Below, piece by piece: positions 17,633 through 25,067 of a stretch of 37,666 nucleotides of DNA (within the stretch, counting starts at the first letter, position 1; each line of letters starts with the position of its first letter). The stretch lies in NCBI RefSeq assembly GCF_000284415.1, contig NC_017059.1, positions 3,743,684 through 3,781,349 of the forward strand. Reading direction: 5' to 3'. The notes under the pieces were generated by a model. It was not told the origin of the DNA. It worked only from the letters and a program-made list of their open reading frames with translations, and searched no databases. This stretch comes from Pararhodospirillum photometricum DSM 122. GTDB lineage: Bacteria > Pseudomonadota > Alphaproteobacteria > Rhodospirillales > Rhodospirillaceae. The position numbers and the translations under genes were made by a program.

Positions 17633-19045
17633 TCAAGCGCTAGCACCAACAGTAGTTGTGTAGATTTTTTCGAGCAAGGTGAGAGCGCCGCGATAGCCCA
17701 CGTAGCTGCGGGCGAGCACCACTTCATACGAGGCGGGGAAGCCCACCTCGACCAAGGCGCCCTTGAGTTGTTTGGCGACGTCGCGTTCCCACGTCGTGCC
17801 GAAAATGATGGGCGCCTTGTGACCGAACGACGTGTTCTTGAGGTGGTGGTGGATGATGTAGCTATCTTCCTCGAACAAGACCTCGGCGCTGACATCATCG
17901 GCCAAGCGGGCGAACTCGGCCTTGATGGTGTCTCGCGCCTCCTCGGGCGGGTTCTCGGTCACGATCTGCAAGGCCGGGATCAAGCCCAGTTGATTGACCA
18001 GGAACTTGGACAGACCGAGCGCATAGGTGCTGTCGCCGATGACCGCGAACTTGGCCGGCAGCCCCCACCAGTATTCGGCATAAAAGTCGGTGAAATCCTC
18101 AAGGTAGCGGTAGTAGGTCTTTTCCTCGGCGGCAATGAACGCTTCAACCCGCGCGCTGTCGAGGCCGGCAAAGGCCGCGACCGCACGCAGGAAGGTACCG
18201 GTCTCGCCCGCGCCGATCGGCAGGACCGGGTGGTGCAAAAAGGGCTGGTCGTAGCGGGCTTCCAGGTGGCGGGCCGTGTCGAGGCCCAGCCAGGGCGACA
18301 AAACCAAGTTGAAGCCGGCCCGGGGGATGGCCTTCCATTCGGCGACCCCAGCCGATTCGGGGCCAAACAGGATGTTGACGCGAAGCCCGATCCCTTCGAG
18401 CACCCGCTTGATCTCGGTGAGGTCGCCGCGCCAGAAGGTATTGTGATAAGGGAGTAGGGACCAGACATTAACGGTGTGCGGGTCGCGTGGGCCGTCGCGG
18501 GCCGGGTCATAGTCGCCGACGAACTGGTCGATGATTGCCTTGGTGACGCGCTCGTGCCCGAGGAAGTTGTTGCCGCGAAAACCTCCGGTCTCGGCATAGA
18601 CGATGGGCACGCCGCGCTTTTGGAAGGGGCTGACCACGGCGCCGATGTCGTCGCCCACCAGATCGGGAATGCAGCCGGTCAGCACCACGAACAGATCGGC
18701 GTCGAGCACCTCCAGGCTGGCCGCGATCAGCTCTTCCAGCCGCTCGGCGCCGCCAAACACCACCTCGCGCTCGGTGATGTTGGTGCTGGGCGCCACCGCG
18801 CCACCGCCATAACCGCCGCCTTGGAAGCCATTGTAAAAGGCCACGTTCATGAACTGCTTGTCGGCGCAGCCCGGCCCGCAGTGGGTGATCGGGATCACCC
18901 GAGGAATGGCCGAGGCCGTGTGCATCGCCCCAATGGAACACACCGAGCGCACCTGCTCGATGGAGTTGGTCGGCACGGGAGGTGCGAGGGAAACAGCGGC
19001 CGGGGCCGGCTGGGCTCCCGGGGTCAGGGTATCGGAGTCAGGCAT
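17633..19045 (-). CDS. marK: nitrogenase-like beta subunit, methylthio-alkane reductase MarK type
   Basis: A 470-residue NifK-like protein. With MarD it should form the catalytic core that cleaves C-S bonds of volatile thioethers (dimethyl sulfide, 2-methylthioethanol) to methanethiol and a hydrocarbon. Candidate P-cluster Cys are C36 (SVCSIGAMH), C56/C60 (HCGPGCADKQ) and C124 (LTGCIPDLVGDD); the last pair of motifs matches NifK. A Gly-rich loop (FQGGGYGGGAV) follows. The first ~28 residues are a Pro/Ala-rich extension. The ATG at 19045 lies two bases after the marD stop, with GGGGAG upstream. No AnfG/VnfG delta gene is present, arguing against an alternative nitrogenase. Assignment rests on operon content and family resemblance recalled, not a search. 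Confidence 0.78.
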   Translation of the reverse strand: MPDSDTLTPGAQPAPAAVSLAPPVPTNSIEQVRSVCSIGAMHTASAIPRVIPITHCGPGCADKQFMNVAFYNGFQGGGYGGGAVAPSTNITEREVVFGGAERLEELIAASLEVLDADLFVVLTGCIPDLVGDDIGAVVSPFQKRGVPIVYAETGGFRGNNFLGHERVTKAIIDQFVGDYDPARDGPRDPHTVNVWSLLPYHNTFWRGDLTEIKRVLEGIGLRVNILFGPESAGVAEWKAIPRAGFNLVLSPWLGLDTARHLEARYDQPFLHHPVLPIGAGETGTFLRAVAAFAGLDSARVEAFIAAEEKTYYRYLEDFTDFYAEYWWGLPAKFAVIGDSTYALGLSKFLVNQLGLIPALQIVTENPPEEARDTIKAEFARLADDVSAEVLFEEDSYIIHHHLKNTSFGHKAPIIFGTTWERDVAKQLKGALVEVGFPASYEVVLARSYVGYRGALTLLEKIYTTTVGASA

Positions 19046-19047
19046 GC

Positions 19048-20562
19048 TCAGGCTCCCCGGGCGAGATCAAAGGGATCGCGGGCCAGCCAACTGTCCTTGT
19101 AGGGCAGGCGGACGTGGCGGGCGATGTCGTGATGGAATTTGCGGTGGGCCAGGACGTCGAGGATGCTCTCGCCCAGGTTGATCATGCCCTGGTAGCCCAC
19201 GGCAATGTGTTCGTCTCCCAACGGGATGGCGGGAATACCCAGCCGTGAAGCCAAGGGGGCCAAGCCGTTGTGGCGGATGATGATGAAATCCGGGTCCACC
19301 CGCTTGAGGAGACCATAGAACTGGTACTGCTGCCGATTGCCGACGCTGAAGTGGGTCACGTCGCCGTAGTTGTCGATCAGGTGGGCAAGCGAGTCCTGGC
19401 GCGGATCCTGGCTGTCGTAGACCGGGTCGTGATGGAAGACCAGCGAGCCATCAACCTCGACCCCCAGCTCGCGCAGGACCTGGATCAAGCCATGGGCATA
19501 GGCCGAGCCCGTGGAGACAAAGCCCTTGACCCCCTTCAACTTTTCGCGCAAGCGCTCCAGTTCGGGTTTCACGCGGGCATGCTCGCGGGCAATGTAGGCC
19601 TCGGCCTTGTCCTCGCGTCCCGTCACCCGGGCGATCTCGCGCAGCCAAGCATCGGTGCCGGCAAAGCCATAGGGCATGGGCGCCTTGACCTCGGGAACCC
19701 CGAACTCCTGCTCCAGCGCCGCCGCCATGTAGGTGGAGAGCGTGTAGCAAAAGCCCACGGTGGCCGCCGCTTCCGACATCTGGGCCAGATCCTCGACGGT
19801 GGCGAGGTCCACCACGTAATTCACCCGCAGGCCCAGCTCGGCCAGCATGGGCGAAAAGATGTCCGAGCCCCACAGGTTGATCACGTTGACCAGATCTTCC
19901 TGTTTGCGCGTCGGGTTCTTGCGCACGATTTGGCGGACAATGCCGTGCTGGGTCGCGTCGAAGCCGGTGCTCCAGTGTTTGGACTTGAAGCCCTCGCAGT
20001 GCAGGGGGATCACCGGGATCTTAAACTCGTCCTCCAGCGCGCTGGCCACGCTTTCGATGTCGTCGCCAATGATCGCCGTGGCGCAGGAGGTGGCGATGAA
20101 AATGGCCTTGGGGGCATGGCGCTCAAAGGCGTCGCGGATCGTGCGCTCCAGCTTCTCCACCCCGCCATAGACCATGTCCCGCTCTTGCAGGTTGGTGGTG
20201 ATGAGGTGCAGATTCTCGACCGGCAAGCCCCGGATCGCGAGGCCGTTGCGGAAGATCGAGTTGTAGATCACCTGCCCAGCGCCGCAGCCCAGCGGCGAAT
20301 GCTGGACCAGCACCGCGCCCCGCACGTTGCCGGCTTGGCACTCTACCATCTGCTCCGAGCACACCGAGCCCTGGCTGAAGGGACTGCGCTGCTCGCATAC
20401 CCGCCGGGCTTTGCCCTTACCGCCGCCGCAGCCGCCGCAGCCGTCGCCCCGGGCATAGGCCGATTCCCGCGACAGGTCCGAGGCTTTGCCGTCCCAGCCG
20501 ATGATGGTGCCGAGCCGCTGCTCGCGACTTTCGACGACGGGGGTTTTCAGATTGATGCTCAT
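19048..20562 (-). CDS. marD: nitrogenase-like alpha subunit, methylthio-alkane reductase MarD type
   Basis: A 504-residue NifD-like protein. P-cluster-type Cys are C68, C93 (HSPLGCGAG, as in NifD HGPVGCG) and C160 (IATSCATAIIGDD). Catalytic-cofactor ligands equivalent to NifD Cys275 and His442 appear as C272 (GFCYTLSTYM) and H452 (EHIAVGYQGM), so a NifB-derived cluster is probably bound. Residue 189 sits in the conserved LHCEGF motif. Unusual is a Cys/Gly-rich N-terminal segment, C42-GG-C45-GGGKGKARRV-C56, absent from ordinary NifD. The ATG at 20562 has GAGGA upstream, seven bases after the marH stop. Located centrally in a four-gene operon. Confidence 0.82.
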   Translation of the reverse strand: MSINLKTPVVESREQRLGTIIGWDGKASDLSRESAYARGDGCGGCGGGKGKARRVCEQRSPFSQGSVCSEQMVECQAGNVRGAVLVQHSPLGCGAGQVIYNSIFRNGLAIRGLPVENLHLITTNLQERDMVYGGVEKLERTIRDAFERHAPKAIFIATSCATAIIGDDIESVASALEDEFKIPVIPLHCEGFKSKHWSTGFDATQHGIVRQIVRKNPTRKQEDLVNVINLWGSDIFSPMLAELGLRVNYVVDLATVEDLAQMSEAAATVGFCYTLSTYMAAALEQEFGVPEVKAPMPYGFAGTDAWLREIARVTGREDKAEAYIAREHARVKPELERLREKLKGVKGFVSTGSAYAHGLIQVLRELGVEVDGSLVFHHDPVYDSQDPRQDSLAHLIDNYGDVTHFSVGNRQQYQFYGLLKRVDPDFIIIRHNGLAPLASRLGIPAIPLGDEHIAVGYQGMINLGESILDVLAHRKFHHDIARHVRLPYKDSWLARDPFDLARGA

Positions 20563-20569
20563 GGCGTCC

Positions 20570-21445
20570 TCAGGAGACCAGGGCGTGGGGATGGTAGGCG
20601 ACCTTTTCCTGGGCAATCAGGGTATCGGCCCACGAGGCCGACCAGTCGCGCAGCTCTTGCGGATCGAGCGGCGTGGGGACCTTCGATTCCGTGTGGGCGA
20701 CAATGCGTTGGGCCAAGGTGCGGTAGATGTCGGCCTGCTCCGAGGTCGGCGCCGCCTCGATGGTGGTTTTGCCCTGCAATTCGGACTGGGTGACGGTCAG
20801 CGAACGCGGCACGTACTGCACGATCTGGGTTTCGGTGCGAGCCACGAAGTCGTCGATGATCTGGCGCTGGAAGTCGGTATTGATCGAGTTGGCGATCACC
20901 CCGCCCAGCAGCGCGCCGCCCGCGTTCGAGTACTTCTGAATGCCCTTGAACAGGTTGTTGGCCGCATAGATCGCCATGAAGTCCGAGGACGACACGGTGA
21001 ACACATGCTGGGCAATGCCCTCGCGGATCGGCACGGCAAAGCCGCCGCACACCACGTCGCCCAGCACGTCGAAGACCACGTAGTCCAGATCCAGTTCCTC
21101 GAAGACGTTCTGCTGGTTCAACAGCTCGACGGCGGTGATGATCCCCCGCCCGGCGCAGCCCACCCCCGGGGCTGGGCCACCGGCCTCGACGCAGTAAATG
21201 CCGCCAAAACCCTCGAAAATCGCCTCGTGGGCATCGACCCGAGCATTGGCCCGCAGCAGATCAAGTACCGAGGGAATGTAGGTGCCGCCGCGCAAGGTGT
21301 TGGTGGAATCGCTCTTGGGATCGCAGCCAAACTGCATCACCCGGTAGCCCGCCTCGGCTAGTGCCGCGCTGATGTTGGAGGTGGTGGTGGACTTGCCGAT
21401 GCCACCCTTGCCATAAATGGCGATCTGCTTGAGTTCCTTGGCCAT
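20570..21445 (-). CDS. marH: nitrogenase-reductase-like Fe protein, MarH type
   Basis: A 291-residue NifH-like ATPase that passes electrons to MarDK. It has the P-loop YGKGGIGKSTTTSN (residues 11-24), and Cys97 (GVGCAGRG) and Cys133 (DVVCGGFA), which ligate the [4Fe-4S] cluster between two subunits. Arg100 in GCAGRG corresponds to the residue ADP-ribosylated by DraT in nitrogenase Fe proteins, so post-translational control is conceivable. The ATG at 21445 starts MAKELKQIAIYG, with AGGAA upstream. A longer in-frame extension upstream has no homology. It is 22 bases after the marB stop. BchX/BchL-type reductases were considered but neighbours are NifB/D/K-like. Confidence 0.88.
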   Translation of the reverse strand: MAKELKQIAIYGKGGIGKSTTTSNISAALAEAGYRVMQFGCDPKSDSTNTLRGGTYIPSVLDLLRANARVDAHEAIFEGFGGIYCVEAGGPAPGVGCAGRGIITAVELLNQQNVFEELDLDYVVFDVLGDVVCGGFAVPIREGIAQHVFTVSSSDFMAIYAANNLFKGIQKYSNAGGALLGGVIANSINTDFQRQIIDDFVARTETQIVQYVPRSLTVTQSELQGKTTIEAAPTSEQADIYRTLAQRIVAHTESKVPTPLDPQELRDWSASWADTLIAQEKVAYHPHALVS

Positions 21446-21467
21446 GGTCTTACAATTCCTTGGACTT

Positions 21468-22355
21468 TTAGCCGTGAGAGAAGGTCTCGGCGTCAAGGCG
21501 CCGGTCATAGAGGCGCTCGGCGATGTCGGTGACGCCGGGAATGCCCGCCGCATCGGCGCGGCAGCGTTGGCAGTGGGAAAACACGCTGAGATGCGTGCCG
21601 GCCTCCAGGCGGGCCCGAGCCACCTGGGCCGGGGTGGGCGCCGGGACATCGGCCAACCCGTGCTGGGGGATCAGGGGGATAATGTTGAACAACGAGGCCC
21701 CGGCCGCTGCGACCGCCTGGGCGATCGCCTCGACGTGCCGGTCGTTGAGCCCGGGGATGAGCACCGTGTTGACCTTGACGCTCACCCCCTGGTCATGGGC
21801 GCGCCGGATGCCCTCCAGTTGGCTGGCAATCAGGATCTCCGCCGCCGCCAGCCCCTCAACGCGCCGCCCCTGCCAGGCAATCACCGGGGAGATCCGTGCC
21901 TGAAGCACCGGGTCCACTGCGTTGACCGTGACCGTGAGGGTTTGCACCCCTGTAGCCACCAGGGCGTCGAGCCGCTCGGGCAGGCGCAGGCCATTGGTCG
22001 AAAGGCAGAGGATCAGCGACGGAAACGCCGCGTGAATCAGGCGGAAGGTGTCCAGGGCGTGGTCGGTGGCCAGCGTGTCCCCCGGACCAGCGATGCCCAC
22101 CACCGAGATTTCCGGGCACAGGCGCAGGGCCCGCTCGGTGATCGTCAGGGCCTCCTGGGGACGGAGCAGGCGGCGCGCCACCCCGGGCCGGGCCGCCGTT
22201 GGGTCAACGCCCCGAGCACAGAAGGTGCAGGTGATGTTGCACGCCGGACTGACCGGCAGATGCAAGCGGCCGGCCCGCGCCGGCCCGGCATGACGAGGCG
22301 GGGCAAAGCACGGGTGGCGCTCGGAAAGGTCGGGACGGGCAAACGTCGCGGGCAT
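21468..22355 (-). CDS. marB: NifB-like radical SAM cofactor maturase, MarB type
   Basis: A 295-residue radical SAM protein. CNITCTFC (C39, C43, C46) binds the SAM cluster, and the C-terminal HCQRCRADAAGIPG (C262, C265) matches the conserved CRADAxG motif of NifB. Other NifB-like parts are VVGIAGPGDTLA, LCLSTNGLRLPE, NTVLIPGLND and NIIPLIPQHG. NifB builds the carbide-containing precursor of nitrogenase cofactors. Here it would supply the MarD cluster and may make the operon independent of nif expression. There is no NifX-like C-terminal domain. The ATG at 22355 has AAGGA upstream. First gene of the operon. Confidence 0.85.
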   Translation of the reverse strand: MPATFARPDLSERHPCFAPPRHAGPARAGRLHLPVSPACNITCTFCARGVDPTAARPGVARRLLRPQEALTITERALRLCPEISVVGIAGPGDTLATDHALDTFRLIHAAFPSLILCLSTNGLRLPERLDALVATGVQTLTVTVNAVDPVLQARISPVIAWQGRRVEGLAAAEILIASQLEGIRRAHDQGVSVKVNTVLIPGLNDRHVEAIAQAVAAAGASLFNIIPLIPQHGLADVPAPTPAQVARARLEAGTHLSVFSHCQRCRADAAGIPGVTDIAERLYDRRLDAETFSHG

Positions 22356-22388
22356 GCGCCGGGTCCTTATGTGATCAGGTCATGGGGA

Positions 22389-22464
22389 CCGGCTTTCGGG
22401 AGTGATGGATAAAAAGCCGGTTAGTCCATGGACTGATCAAACTATTCAGGGGATCCCAGGTCAA
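22389..22464 (-). promoter_or_regulatory. marB promoter, palindromic operator and leader stem-loop
   Basis: On the minus strand, TTGACC (22464-22459) and TTTGAT (22441-22436) are separated by 17 bases, a readable sigma-70-type promoter. Immediately downstream, over the expected start site, lies the perfect palindrome AGTCCATGGACT (22423-22434), a good repressor site. Further downstream, inside the leader, an 8-bp stem CCGGCTTT/AAAGCCGG (22389-22396 with 22413-22420, 16-base loop) precedes the ribosome site. Sulfur-starvation control is expected from the R. rubrum system; the protein that binds here is unknown. Confidence 0.55.
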
Positions 22465-22771
22465 TTGAGGATTTTTGTCGGGTGGATTTAGCTTCCTTGA
22501 AGGGAAAGCGCGCGACACGCGACTAACTGTTAGAATTATTGATGGTTGAGGTCGCGCCGTCACAGGCCGAAGAGGCGACCCGAGGGAAACTGGGTCCAAG
22601 GGAGGAGGGGAGGGCGCCGATTCGGTCCCAAGGGCGGACAAAAGGGCCCCGCAGCGCGGCAGGACAGGTCTGGGAGAAGGGGCTGGAGGCCGGGGCTGGG
22701 GTCGCCATCTCCTACCCGGATCCGCTCTCGGCGGGGCCGAGCCCCCGTCCAGCAGATTTTTTGAGCGGAAA

Positions 22772-22850
22772 CACAATTCAACCACATTGTGGCCGTTGAC
22801 AGGCGGCTCAGGACTGCTACTGTGTGGCCGCAGACGGGGAGGAGGCCACA
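22772..22850 (+). promoter_or_regulatory. antenna (pucBA) promoter with two dyads
   Basis: TTGACA (22796-22801) and TACTGT (22818-22823) with a 16-base spacer form a candidate promoter. A dyad CACAA-N10-TTGTG (22772-22791) lies just upstream of the -35. A perfect dyad TGTGGCC-N14-GGCCACA (22823-22850) covers the start region and could also fold in RNA. Neither fits the TGT-N12-ACA PpsR/CrtJ consensus exactly. The remaining DNA between 22465 and 22771 shows no gene. Confidence 0.45.
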
Positions 22851-22985
22851 AGCTCTCTCCGGGCCCCCAGGCAAAGCGAAGTCTTCTGTGCAGAAGCGAC
22901 GCGGTCCAGGGGTAGGTGTTCTCTCCTCTGGTGGGGAGAAGGCGCCAATTTCGGGCTCATGCACGATTTATTTGGAGGGATTATT

Positions 22986-23135
22986 ATGGCTGACAACACG
23001 AAGGTTTACCCGTCGGGTCTGACCGAGAAGGAAGCTCAGGAGTTCCACTCCTGGTACACCCAGGGCCTGGGCGCGTGGATCGTTCTGTCCGCGTTCGCTC
23101 ACGTGTTCACCTACCACTACCTGCCCTGGTTCTAA
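22986..23135 (+). CDS. pucB: light-harvesting antenna beta polypeptide
   Basis: A 49-residue antenna beta chain with one membrane helix. The N-terminal SGLTEKEAQEFH carries the conserved cytoplasmic His. AFAHVFTYHYLPWF carries the bacteriochlorophyll-ligating His (residue 39) and ends in the usual PWF, where the Trp nine residues after the His normally hydrogen-bonds a pigment acetyl group. A second His five residues after the ligand (TYHYL) is unusual. Start: ATG at 22986 with GGAGGG upstream. Beta-alpha order and the absence of pufLM suggest an LH2-type (puc) pair, though LH1-like features are mixed in. Confidence 0.85.
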   Translation: MADNTKVYPSGLTEKEAQEFHSWYTQGLGAWIVLSAFAHVFTYHYLPWF

Positions 23136-23224
23136 GAGCTTTCGCTTGATCCCTGGAAGTCTCCGGGGCTCACAAGTTCTGGTCCAGTTCTGTCGGTTCA
23201 TAAACCTTTTCGGAGAGAAAAGCC

Positions 23225-23377
23225 ATGTGGAGAGTTTGGCTGCTGGTTAACCCCGCTCAGGCCCTGTTCGCCTCTGCCGCCATTCTGGTGACCGTCGTCA
23301 CCATCATTCACCTGTTCGTTCTGGGCGGCCCGCTGTCCCAGTACCTGTTCAAGGGCTTCATCGAGAAGGGCCTCTAA
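23225..23377 (+). CDS. pucA: light-harvesting antenna alpha polypeptide
   Basis: A 50-residue antenna alpha chain beginning MWRVWLLVNPAQAL, with one membrane helix and the bacteriochlorophyll-ligating His in TIIHLFVLGG (residue 29). The N-terminus is as short as in LH1 alpha (MWRIW...) and lacks the residues that ligate B800 in known LH2. Downstream of the His, PLSQYLF replaces the PGFNW-type segment whose aromatic residues tune pigment energy. An LH2-, LH3- or LH1-like complex is possible; the sequence alone does not decide. The ATG at 23225 has GGAGAG upstream. Co-transcribed with the beta gene and followed by a strong terminator. Confidence 0.82.
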   Translation: MWRVWLLVNPAQALFASAAILVTVVTIIHLFVLGGPLSQYLFKGFIEKGL

Positions 23378-23445
23378 GGCTTCCTTCCGGTGGTCTGTTG
23401 CGCCCCGCCTTCTTGAAGGCGATGTGGCCTCGGACACCTTGATCG

Positions 23446-23480
23446 CCGCCCGGTGGCTTCGGCCCCGGGCGGTTTTTCTT
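23446..23480 (+). terminator. strong rho-independent terminator with UUCG loop after pucA
   Basis: CCGCCCGG (23446-23453) pairs with CCGGGCGG (23465-23472). The inner GGC-TTCG-GCC forms a UUCG tetraloop, and TTTTTCTT follows. A smaller perfect hairpin CGCCTTC/GAAGGCG lies at 23406-23421. Clean end of the antenna transcript. Confidence 0.85.
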
Positions 23481-23499
23481 GTTGGTGGTGGACCGCGCC

Positions 23500-24597
23500 A
23501 TGGAACCCCAAGCCCCTCCTTCCGGCCTTCTCGCCCTGCTGCGTCGGGAAGCCCAGCATTTCTTCACGCTGGCTCGCAGCGACCGGCCCTGGCACATGCC
23601 GATTGCCGCCGCCGCCGCCACCGGCTTTCCCCTCCTGACCGGCGCCTATTTCGGGCATATGGACTATGGGCAGGCGTCCTCGCTGGGCGGCTTAATCTTT
23701 CTGTATTTGAGCAACACGCCTCTGGCCTCGCGCATGGTCACGCTGATGGTGTGCGCTTTCGGCATGACCGCCTGCTACACCCTGGGGGTGATCAGTCACT
23801 TCGTGCCGGTGCTGATGATGCCGGTGCTGGCCGGCATGGCGATTTTGGTGTTGATGATCAGCCGTTTCTATGGCCTGGGCATGCCGGGGGGGCTGTTTTT
23901 CATCATGGCCGCGTCGATTGGCGCCTATTCGCCCCTGGGGATTCTCGATGTCCCCCTCTTTGTGGGCTTGGTCAGCATGGGCGGCCTGCTCGCCTGCCTC
24001 ATCGCCTTCTTCTACAGCCTTTACGACCTGCGCACCCGTCCTCCCGGCCCGGTCCCGGAGCGCCCCTCGCCAAGTTTTGACTTCCTGGTTTTCGATCCGG
24101 TGGTGATCGGCCTCTTTGTTGGGGTGTCACTGGCCCTCGCCCAGCTTTTCCAACTCCACAACGCCTACTGGGTGCCGGTCAGTTGCTTGGCGGTCATTCA
24201 AGGCGTCAGCCTGCGGGCCGTGTGGAACCGGCAGGTCCATCGACTGGTAGGAACCGCCTTGGGCCTCGCGCTGGCCTGGGGACTGTTGATGCTGCCGCTC
24301 GACCCCTGGAGCCTGTCGCTGATCATGATGGGCCTGACCTTGATCATCGAGACCCTGGTGGTGCGCCATTATGCCTTTGCCGTGGTGTTCATTACCCCCT
24401 TGACCATTCTCCTGGTCGAGGCCGCCCAGTTGGGGCGGGGCGGCTCGCCTGCGCTGCTGATTGAAGCCCGGTTGTTCGATACCGTGCTGGGCTGCCTCGT
24501 CGGTTTGGTCGGCGGCTATTGCCTCCACAGCCCCCGCTTTCGGGCGATCGGACGCCAAGCCTTGCGTCGGCTGATTCCAGAAAGGTTGTTGCCTTAG
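23500..24597 (+). CDS. FUSC-like inner-membrane protein
   Basis: A 365-residue membrane protein. Two blocks of hydrophobic helices (about residues 25-170 and 200-345) are joined by a Pro-rich linker (RTRPPGPVPERPSPS). The second block contains HNAYWVPVSCLAVIQGVSLRAVWNRQVHRLVGTALG, the pattern of the fusaric-acid-resistance/FUSC family, whose members take part in efflux of aromatic acids or lipids. Its substrate is unknown. The ATG at 23500 was chosen over an upstream TTG; the ribosome site is weak. It starts only 20 bases after the antenna terminator, so it needs its own promoter or read-through. Confidence 0.7.
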   Translation: MEPQAPPSGLLALLRREAQHFFTLARSDRPWHMPIAAAAATGFPLLTGAYFGHMDYGQASSLGGLIFLYLSNTPLASRMVTLMVCAFGMTACYTLGVISHFVPVLMMPVLAGMAILVLMISRFYGLGMPGGLFFIMAASIGAYSPLGILDVPLFVGLVSMGGLLACLIAFFYSLYDLRTRPPGPVPERPSPSFDFLVFDPVVIGLFVGVSLALAQLFQLHNAYWVPVSCLAVIQGVSLRAVWNRQVHRLVGTALGLALAWGLLMLPLDPWSLSLIMMGLTLIIETLVVRHYAFAVVFITPLTILLVEAAQLGRGGSPALLIEARLFDTVLGCLVGLVGGYCLHSPRFRAIGRQALRRLIPERLLP

Positions 24598-24627
24598 GGC
24601 TGTCTGGACGGGACGCGAGGCTGCTAC

Positions 24628-24646
24628 CCCCGGGCCCCGCCCGGGG
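24628..24646 (+). terminator. GC hairpin after the FUSC-like gene
   Basis: CCCCGGGC (24628-24635)/GCCCGGGG (24639-24646) with a 3-base loop, 30 bases after the stop. No T-tract. Confidence 0.4.
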
Positions 24647-24754
24647 CGATGCCCGGCGCTGACCGGCTAGGTTGGTAACACTCCTGACCAGGGACCTGGG
24701 TAACAGTTCATAGCGTCGGCTTGGGAGGACCAAGCTGATGCCCTAGGCTGAGAA

Positions 24755-25013
24755 AGACGAAGGATGGTGGCGGTGGTCGCAACGCCTCGGCTGATTTCCG
24801 AGGCGAGAAGCGCTCCAACGACACCCAGAGAGCATCCGATCCCGACCACCATGCTCTACCGCAAGGGACCGGGCATGGAGGCTAAACTGTGTTTTATCGG
24901 CCACGGGCTGATGGAGAACCGCTCGGGCCTGATAGCCGACACAAGGCTGACCCGCGTCTCCGGCCATGCCGAGCGACTGGCGGCTGGACATAATCGAGCC
25001 GTTGGCCCCAGGA
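24755..25013 (+). pseudogene. decayed IS5-like transposase fragment
   Basis: Three pieces of one transposase lie in different frames. The first is GGRNASADFRGEKRSNDTQ, from about 24768. The second is LYRKGPGMEAKLCFIGHGLMENRSGLI...SGHAERLAA, about 24853-24985. The third is DIIEPLA, about 24989-25009. Together they match the order of the C-terminal catalytic region of IS5-family transposases (the DFRGEKRSNxTH...DPDARLYRKG...ALMENR...GHAER stretch). At least two frameshifts and missing ends make it inactive. No terminal inverted repeats were found. It marks a past insertion at the left border of the glycosylation-like cluster. Confidence 0.75.
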
Positions 25014-25067
25014 CGGGGTCCGGGACGGCAGCTCCGCGTCACCGAGGCAAGCGCCCCCCTACCGTTG

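Noticed and set aside
17633..21445. Chlorophyllide reductase (bchXYZ) or vanadium/iron-only nitrogenase
   Set aside because: An adjacent NifB-like gene and retained cofactor Cys/His argue against a chlorophyllide reductase; absence of a delta (G) subunit argues against Vnf/Anf.
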